A stretch of 10,743 nucleotides of DNA from an uncultured Bacteroidales bacterium (GTDB taxonomy: Bacteria; Bacteroidota; Bacteroidia; Bacteroidales; P3): contig CAMURW010000028.1 in the NCBI GenBank assembly GCA_947097635.1, positions 1 through 10,743 of the forward strand. Direction: 5' to 3'. A program made the translations under genes and the position numbers. Below the pieces are notes generated by a model, which had not been told where the DNA came from, did no database searches, and saw only the letters and a program-made list of their open reading frames with translations. Shown here piece by piece: positions 6,279 to 10,743 of this stretch (position 1 is the stretch's first letter; each line of letters begins with the position of its first letter).

Positions 6279-6443
6279 TTTATCACCGCTTTGCCAATAC
6301 GTTACCCTCGTCCCAGGGCCTTCTGTTTCGTTAGGGTGGAACACGAAAGGCTCCGCACGCACGGCAGCCATTCGAAATCTGTGCCGTGTACCCACTATTA
6401 TTACGACACCGCCCTTCTGCACACTTCCATTCCACTATTATGA
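6258..6443 (+). other. Possible 61-codon upstream ORF ending in an ATGA overlap with the esterase start
   Basis: ATG at 6258 opens a 61-codon frame (begins MNNQKLLFITALPIRY) whose TGA (6441-6443) overlaps the esterase ATG (6440-6442) as ATGA. Its start is about 22 nt after the predicted transcription start. The overlap could couple translation of the two. The sequence shows no domain, is rich in Arg/His/Pro/Ser, and may be an untranslated leader. Confidence 0.25.
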
Positions 6444-8383
6444 CTAAAAAAAGAAAGACACCTAACGAAAGGATCACCATCGCCATCCTCATTGCGCTGG
6501 CGGTGACAGCACTGATGGTGGTAGGCTATGCACTGTTTTTCAACCCTGCCTACCCCAGTGCCGTCACTTCGCCCTCCGACACCGTTTATCTGGACAACAT
6601 CGACACGTTTGTAGCGCCGGAAGAAGATTCCGAGACAGAAGGCGACTACAACGTCGCCGTGGGCGAAACCTACTGCTGCTTTGTGAACCAGGACACCGCC
6701 TTCGCCATCATCTCCGACGTGGACGGCATCCATGTGCAAGGACATCTTTTCAAGGTGAACAGCAACAACGAATGGGTCGACGCAACCCCATTCTCCGTCA
6801 CCACACGTCTCTTTACCTACCGCCTGAAGATAGCGGGAACAGAATACAAAATCTACAAGAAAGGTTTCACGCTCCACAGCATTGTGGATGGTGACTGGCA
6901 CGAGATGAGCGACAGTGACGACCACACCTACCGTTTCCGCGCCGTCAGCTACCGACAGCCCGATTTTGCCACCTTGGTGGACAATAAATACAAAGACAGC
7001 CAGTACGTTGTACATGAAGTGAAGGATATCACCTATGCCAAGAACTATGGCTACTGGACGGAAAAAAACTGGGATTCCTCCTCTTCCTACTCCAAAATAC
7101 TGCTGGAAGGCATCAAGGGCACGCTGAAATATCAGCCGCTCAACCTCAAGATGGACCTCTACCTTCCATTCTCCGACAAACTCTCTGCTTCCCGCAGCGC
7201 CCATCAGCGCCGCCCCCTTATCCTCTTCATCCACGGAGGAGGCTACTATATAGGCAGCAAGGAGGACACTGCCATTGTAATGTGGTGTCGCGACTTTGCC
7301 GCCAAAGGTTACGTCTGCGCCAGCATAGACTACCGCATGGGCTTCTTCCCCACGCGCGACGAGATAGAGAGAACCGGATACATGGCAGCACAGGACGCCA
7401 ACGCCGCCATGCGCTTCCTGGTAAGCAACGCAAACAAGTACCGCATAGACACACGCAACCTCTTCGTGGCCGGCTGCAGCGCAGGCGCCATCACGGCACT
7501 CAACTTAGCCTTTATGACCGAAGAGGACCGCCCAACCGCCAGCTACGGCTACGGCTACGGAGGAGAGAAAGCCAAACGTTTGGCAGCAGCACTGGAGGCT
7601 CAGTTCAGCAGCAAGGTGGACAGCAGCAAACAAACCTCCGGAGAAGAGACCACGCAGGTGGATGGGAAGATGCAGAAGAAAGCCCAAAAACAAAAAAAGA
7701 AGGAAGAGAAGAGGAAACAGAGAGAGGAAACAAAAAAACAAAAGATACTGGAGGACGACCTGGGCGCCCTCACCACCAGCGGCAACAACATAGAAGCACC
7801 ATTCCACATACGTGCCGTAGCCAACATGTGGGGCGCCATGAAACAACTGGAAGAACTCGAGAATAGCCACACCAACATCATCTCATTCCACGGCAATGCG
7901 GATCAGATAGTACCCTACAACGAAGGTGCGCCCTACCAAGATGCCGACACCAAGATAGGCAAGCGCCTCATAGGCAACCTCTACGGCAGCTACGCCATCA
8001 CTAACTATGCAAAGAACATCGGCCTGAAAGCAGAGCTGCACACCTTTGAAGGCAAAGGCCATGCTCCGCACCTCAACGCCGACCGCAGCATCAACCGCCC
8101 CATGTTCGACCGTATCACGCTGAGCATCACACAGTTCTTCTACAACGAAATGGTACCGCAGCCCGTCACCATCGCCGCCGACAGCGACAACCCACGCCAT
8201 TTCTTCATCGCCTCGCAGGAGGTAAACCGCTGCCGTTGGCACATAGAAGGAGGATTCATCATTGCCCTCACACCACGCGACATCTGGGTGGTGTGGCGCA
8301 AAGAGGTCCCCACACACAAACTATACGTCAGTGGCATCTACAACAACGACATTGCATTCAACGCCGAAAAGACTATTGATTAG
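6440..8383 (+). CDS. Membrane-anchored alpha/beta-hydrolase (esterase/lipase) with charged insert and PKD-like C-terminus
   Basis: A 647-residue protein. After a basic start (MTKKRKTPNER) comes one hydrophobic segment (about 12-34), an uncleaved anchor or signal, so the rest probably faces the periplasm. Residues about 40-245 are a beta-rich N-terminal region I do not recognise. The hydrolase domain (about 250-570) has the oxyanion motif H265-G-G-G, the nucleophile elbow G345-C-S347-A-G, acid D488 (HGNAD) and H541 (GKGHAPH), i.e. a complete Ser-Asp-His set like carboxylesterases of the BD-FAE or lipase type. Between S347 and D488 lies an unusual insert (about 367-450) with a K/E/Q-rich stretch at 410-435. 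The last ~75 residues (RCRWHIEGG ... VVWRKE) resemble a PKD-like beta domain. ATG 6440 was chosen over an in-frame ATG at 6386 because it places a normal signal anchor at the N-terminus. Polysaccharide or ester substrate is unknown. Confidence 0.85.
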   Translation: MTKKRKTPNERITIAILIALAVTALMVVGYALFFNPAYPSAVTSPSDTVYLDNIDTFVAPEEDSETEGDYNVAVGETYCCFVNQDTAFAIISDVDGIHVQGHLFKVNSNNEWVDATPFSVTTRLFTYRLKIAGTEYKIYKKGFTLHSIVDGDWHEMSDSDDHTYRFRAVSYRQPDFATLVDNKYKDSQYVVHEVKDITYAKNYGYWTEKNWDSSSSYSKILLEGIKGTLKYQPLNLKMDLYLPFSDKLSASRSAHQRRPLILFIHGGGYYIGSKEDTAIVMWCRDFAAKGYVCASIDYRMGFFPTRDEIERTGYMAAQDANAAMRFLVSNANKYRIDTRNLFVAGCSAGAITALNLAFMTEEDRPTASYGYGYGGEKAKRLAAALEAQFSSKVDSSKQTSGEETTQVDGKMQKKAQKQKKKEEKRKQREETKKQKILEDDLGALTTSGNNIEAPFHIRAVANMWGAMKQLEELENSHTNIISFHGNADQIVPYNEGAPYQDADTKIGKRLIGNLYGSYAITNYAKNIGLKAELHTFEGKGHAPHLNADRSINRPMFDRITLSITQFFYNEMVPQPVTIAADSDNPRHFFIASQEVNRCRWHIEGGFIIALTPRDIWVVWRKEVPTHKLYVSGIYNNDIAFNAEKTID

Positions 8384-8394
8384 GCGACAATACT

Positions 8395-8659
8395 ATGACA
8401 CAAAACCTCTACTTCTCCGACGGAGAAAAGATTGAAGCCTCGAAAAAGGTGCTACGCCGCAAGGCAGAGCTGCTGCAACAGCTGCTAACCAGCTTATCAG
8501 GACCTGGAAAACGACCTGGACAGCGATGCCTATGTGGCACGTGGCAATGACTACTGCGATGCCAAATACAGCAAGGATTTCGTAGAAAGACAGATAGATA
8601 AGTTGCAACAGAAACTCGCAGAATGTAAAAAAATACTATCTTTGCATTTTGTTTCTTAA
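8395..8659 (+). pseudogene. Small coiled-coil protein gene broken by a one-base frameshift
   Basis: ATG 8395, 11 bp after the esterase stop, opens a frame that reads 32 sensible codons (MTQNLYFSDGEKIEASKK, then KVLRRKAELLQQLLT). Read on, it degenerates and stops at a TGA near 8548. If one base around 8491 is skipped, a second frame continues from 8492 as AYQDLENDLDSDAYVARGND, then a helix rich in K/Q/E (FVERQIDKLQQKLAECKK), to TAA at 8657-8659. Joined, this is about 87 residues, largely helical with heptad-like leucines, and possibly a short exonuclease-VII- or regulator-like coiled-coil protein; I do not recognise the family. The most likely reading is a real small gene with a frameshift mutation or a sequencing/assembly error. 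It may be co-transcribed with the esterase. The promoter element of metG lies in its last codons. Confidence 0.55.
8637..8644 (+). promoter_or_regulatory. -7 promoter element of metG (TATCTTTG)
   Basis: TATCTTTG at 8637-8644 followed by C matches the Bacteroidetes -7 consensus exactly. No clear TTG element lies 19-21 bp upstream. The start would be near 8650, giving a leader of about 110 nt to the metG ATG at 8760. It lies inside the last codons of the small frameshifted gene. Confidence 0.5.
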
Positions 8660-8717
8660 AGCATACTTAGTATTGTAAAGTAATTATAAATCAATATTAT
8701 ATCCTTATCCATATACA

Positions 8718-8756
8718 AGCAGCCCGACCAATAACCCGTTGCTGATTAGTTTTTTT
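8718..8756 (+). terminator. Weak hairpin plus T7 run in the metG leader
   Basis: AGCAGC (8718-8723) can pair with GTTGCT (8738-8743), six pairs including one G-U, with a 14-base loop. Six bases later there is a T7 run (8750-8756), only three bases before the metG ATG. It is terminator-like but weak, and its position would make it a leader attenuator rather than a terminator of the upstream gene. Confidence 0.2.
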
Positions 8757-8759
8757 ATC

Positions 8760-10743
8760 ATGATATACACAGAGAAAGACCACAAGTATAAGCGCTACAC
8801 TGTTACCAGCGCACTACCCTACGCCAATGGTCCCATACACATAGGACATCTGGCAGGCGTCTATGTTCCCGCCGACATCTATGTGCGCTACCTGCGCAGT
8901 GCCGGAGAGGATGTCATCTTCATAGGAGGCAGCGATGAACACGGCGTACCCATTACCATCAAGGCACGCAAGGAAGGCTGCACACCACAGGACATCGTGA
9001 ACCGCTACCATGCCATCATTCGCGACAGCTTCAAGGAACTCGGCATTAGTTTCGACATCTATTCCCGCACCTCCGCCAAGGAACACGCAAAGACCTCCAG
9101 TGCTTTCTTCACCAAACTATACGACAAAGGAAAGTTCATCGAGAAAACCAGCCAACAATACTACGACGAAGCAGCGCATCAGTTCCTCGCCGACCGCTAC
9201 ATCACCGGCACCTGCCCCAAATGCGGCAACGAGCATGCCTATGGCGACCAGTGCGAAGCCTGCGGCACCAGCCTCAGCGCCACAGACCTCATCAACCCCA
9301 AGAGCACCCTTAGCGGCAACGCGCCAGTGATGAAGGAGACGAAACATTGGTATCTGCCTCTGGAACAATACGAAGAATGGCTGCGCCAGTGGATTTTGGA
9401 AGAGCACAAGGACGACTGGAAGACCAACGTCTACGGACAATGCAAGAGCTGGATTGACGACGGCCTGCAGCCCCGCGCCGTCACGCGCGACCTGGACTGG
9501 GGGGTAAAAGTACCGCTGCCAGATGCAAACGGAAAGGTACTGTATGTATGGTTCGACGCCCCCATAGGCTACATCTCATTCACCAAGCAGCTCACCCCCG
9601 ACTGGGAAAAATGGTGGAAAGACAACGACACCAAGCTGGTACACTTCATCGGCAAGGACAACATCGTCTTCCACTGCATCATCTTCCCCGCCATGCTCAA
9701 GGCCGAAGGCAGCTACATACTTCCAGCAAACGTACCCGCAAACGAATTTCTAAACCTCGAGGACAACAAAATCTCCACCTCACGAAACTGGGCGGTATGG
9801 GCACACGAATATGTAAAGGACTTCCCTGGCAAGCAAGACGTGCTGCGCTACACACTTTGCGCCAACGCACCAGAGACCAAGGACAATAATTTCACTTGGA
9901 AAGACTTTCAGAGCAAGAACAACAGCGAACTGGTGGCCATATTGGGAAACTTCGTGAACCGAACCATGGTGCTAACCCACAAAAACTTCGACGGCAAGGT
10001 GCCAGCACGAGGCACCCTCACCAACATAGATCGCCAAGTCATCGAGGAAATCAAGGGATTCCCCGAGAAGGTGGGACGCAGCATAGAGCTATACCGTTTC
10101 CGCGAGGCCCTCGCCAACATGATGAACCTGGCACGCCTTGGCAACAAATATCTCACGGACATGGAACCCTGGAAACTGGTGAAGACGGAGAGAGCACGCA
10201 CCGCCACGGTGCTGAACATCAGCCTGCAAATCTGTGCCAACCTGGCTGTGCTTTGTGAGCCCTTCCTGCCCTTCACTGCCGAGAAACTGCGTCGTATGCT
10301 CTGCCTGGAAACGAAAGGCTGGCGTGAATCGGGCAGCATGGACCTGCTGCCCGAAGGTGCTGCCCTCCGGCAGCCCGAACTGCTCTTCGAGAAGATTGAG
10401 GATGCTGTGATAGACGCACAACTACAGAAACTGGAAGAAACCAAACGTCAGAACGAACTCAACGCCTGGAACCCCGCCGCCGTGAAAACCCATGTGACCT
10501 TCAACGACTTCGGCAAGGTGGATATCCGCGTGGGCATGGTGCTGGAGTGCTGCAAAGTTCCCAAGGCCGACAAGTTGTTACAGTTCCGGATTGTCGACGG
10601 CATGGGCGGACGCACCATCGTCAGTGGCATCGCCAAATACTACCCCGAGCCCGAAAAGTTGGTAGGAATGGAGGTGTGCTTCATCGCCAACTTCGAGCCT
10701 CGCAAACTGCGCGGCGTGGTCAGCGAAGGCATGATTCTCAGTG
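8760..10743 (+). CDS. metG: Methionyl-tRNA synthetase, partial (C-terminus beyond right edge)
   Basis: From ATG 8760 the frame stays open for 661 codons to the window edge. The enzyme charges tRNA(Met) with methionine using ATP. The class I HIGH motif is H27-I-G-H30 (in PIHIGHLAG) and the KMSKS loop is K337-I-S-T-S341. The connective-peptide zinc site shows one cysteine set, C152-x2-C155 and C165-x2-C168. WFDAPIGY, the anticodon-binding domain and FDAP-type motifs fit MetRS. The last part (from about residue 579, VTFNDFGKVDIRVG) is the EMAPII/Arc1p-like tRNA-binding domain that is common in Bacteroidetes and many bacterial MetRS of about 680 residues. Only the last ~20 residues should be missing. 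The protein is cytosolic and essential. A TATCTTTG element lies about 115 bp upstream. Confidence 0.97.
   Translation, partial: MIYTEKDHKYKRYTVTSALPYANGPIHIGHLAGVYVPADIYVRYLRSAGEDVIFIGGSDEHGVPITIKARKEGCTPQDIVNRYHAIIRDSFKELGISFDIYSRTSAKEHAKTSSAFFTKLYDKGKFIEKTSQQYYDEAAHQFLADRYITGTCPKCGNEHAYGDQCEACGTSLSATDLINPKSTLSGNAPVMKETKHWYLPLEQYEEWLRQWILEEHKDDWKTNVYGQCKSWIDDGLQPRAVTRDLDWGVKVPLPDANGKVLYVWFDAPIGYISFTKQLTPDWEKWWKDNDTKLVHFIGKDNIVFHCIIFPAMLKAEGSYILPANVPANEFLNLEDNKISTSRNWAVWAHEYVKDFPGKQDVLRYTLCANAPETKDNNFTWKDFQSKNNSELVAILGNFVNRTMVLTHKNFDGKVPARGTLTNIDRQVIEEIKGFPEKVGRSIELYRFREALANMMNLARLGNKYLTDMEPWKLVKTERARTATVLNISLQICANLAVLCEPFLPFTAEKLRRMLCLETKGWRESGSMDLLPEGAALRQPELLFEKIEDAVIDAQLQKLEETKRQNELNAWNPAAVKTHVTFNDFGKVDIRVGMVLECCKVPKADKLLQFRIVDGMGGRTIVSGIAKYYPEPEKLVGMEVCFIANFEPRKLRGVVSEGMILS

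Noticed and set aside
6401..7234. A 277-codon open frame on the minus strand opposite the esterase gene
   Set aside because: It is antisense to a gene with clear catalytic motifs, has no domain, and its Val/Gly/His-rich composition is typical of a shadow frame.
6094..8416. Shared 14-mer AAACCTCTACTTCT at 6094-6107 and 8403-8416
   Set aside because: A 14-base match can occur by chance in a window of this size and the surrounding sequence diverges.
8660..8759. T-box or SAM-type riboswitch upstream of metG
   Set aside because: The leader is only about 110 nt, has no T-box consensus or specifier-like arrangement, and T-boxes are not typical of Bacteroidetes.
9908..10444. A 178-codon minus-strand frame opposite metG
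   Set aside because: metG on the plus strand has full class I synthetase motifs; the antisense frame is Ser/Arg-rich without a domain.

Overview
The window looks like chromosomal DNA of an anaerobic Bacteroidetes, most likely a Bacteroidales and plausibly Prevotella-like. The reasons are several Bacteroidetes-type promoters (TTG or TTTG, a 19-20 bp spacer, then TAnnTTTG), mostly weak or absent Shine-Dalgarno sequences, a methionyl-tRNA synthetase with an appended C-terminal tRNA-binding domain, and a heterodisulfide-reductase-like redox locus. The genus is an inference. No tRNA, rRNA, CRISPR array or recognisable transposase was seen.

Left part (1-4418, minus strand): a group of iron-sulfur redox genes. 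Read 5' to 3' on the minus strand these are a promoter at 4389-4418, a ~120-nt leader with a possible 28-codon small ORF, an HdrC-like dicluster protein (3654-4259), a small two-cluster ferredoxin-like protein (3325-3651), and a membrane-anchored HdrD-like protein with a NarI-like cytochrome b part fused to two [4Fe-4S] motifs and two CCG domains (1506-3332). After a 478-bp gap with a possible gene remnant comes an HdrB-like protein (start 1027) that runs off the left edge. The first three genes are tightly packed and must be one operon. Together they could form a quinone-linked electron-transfer complex resembling HdrDE, DsrMK or ETF:menaquinone oxidoreductase, but the partner dehydrogenase or HdrA is not in the window.

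Middle (4467-5701, minus strand): a two-domain VOC (glyoxalase-fold) protein of 363 residues with its own strong promoter (5670-5701). Between it and the next gene lies about 880 bp without a convincing gene (5559-6439). It contains a degenerate direct repeat (5772-5864), a small dyad-rich stretch (6007-6048), and the promoter and long leader of the next gene, with a 13-bp direct repeat and a 61-codon upstream ORF.

Right part (6440-10743, plus strand): a membrane-anchored alpha/beta-hydrolase (esterase) of 647 residues with a lysine/glutamate/glutamine-rich insert in its lid region and a PKD-like C-terminal end. Eleven bases later comes a small coiled-coil gene broken by a one-base frameshift (8395-8659). 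Last is metG (methionyl-tRNA synthetase), which begins at 8760 behind a TATCTTTG promoter element and runs off the right edge after 661 codons. The long genes that cross the window edges (HdrB-like and metG) are real and nearly complete.
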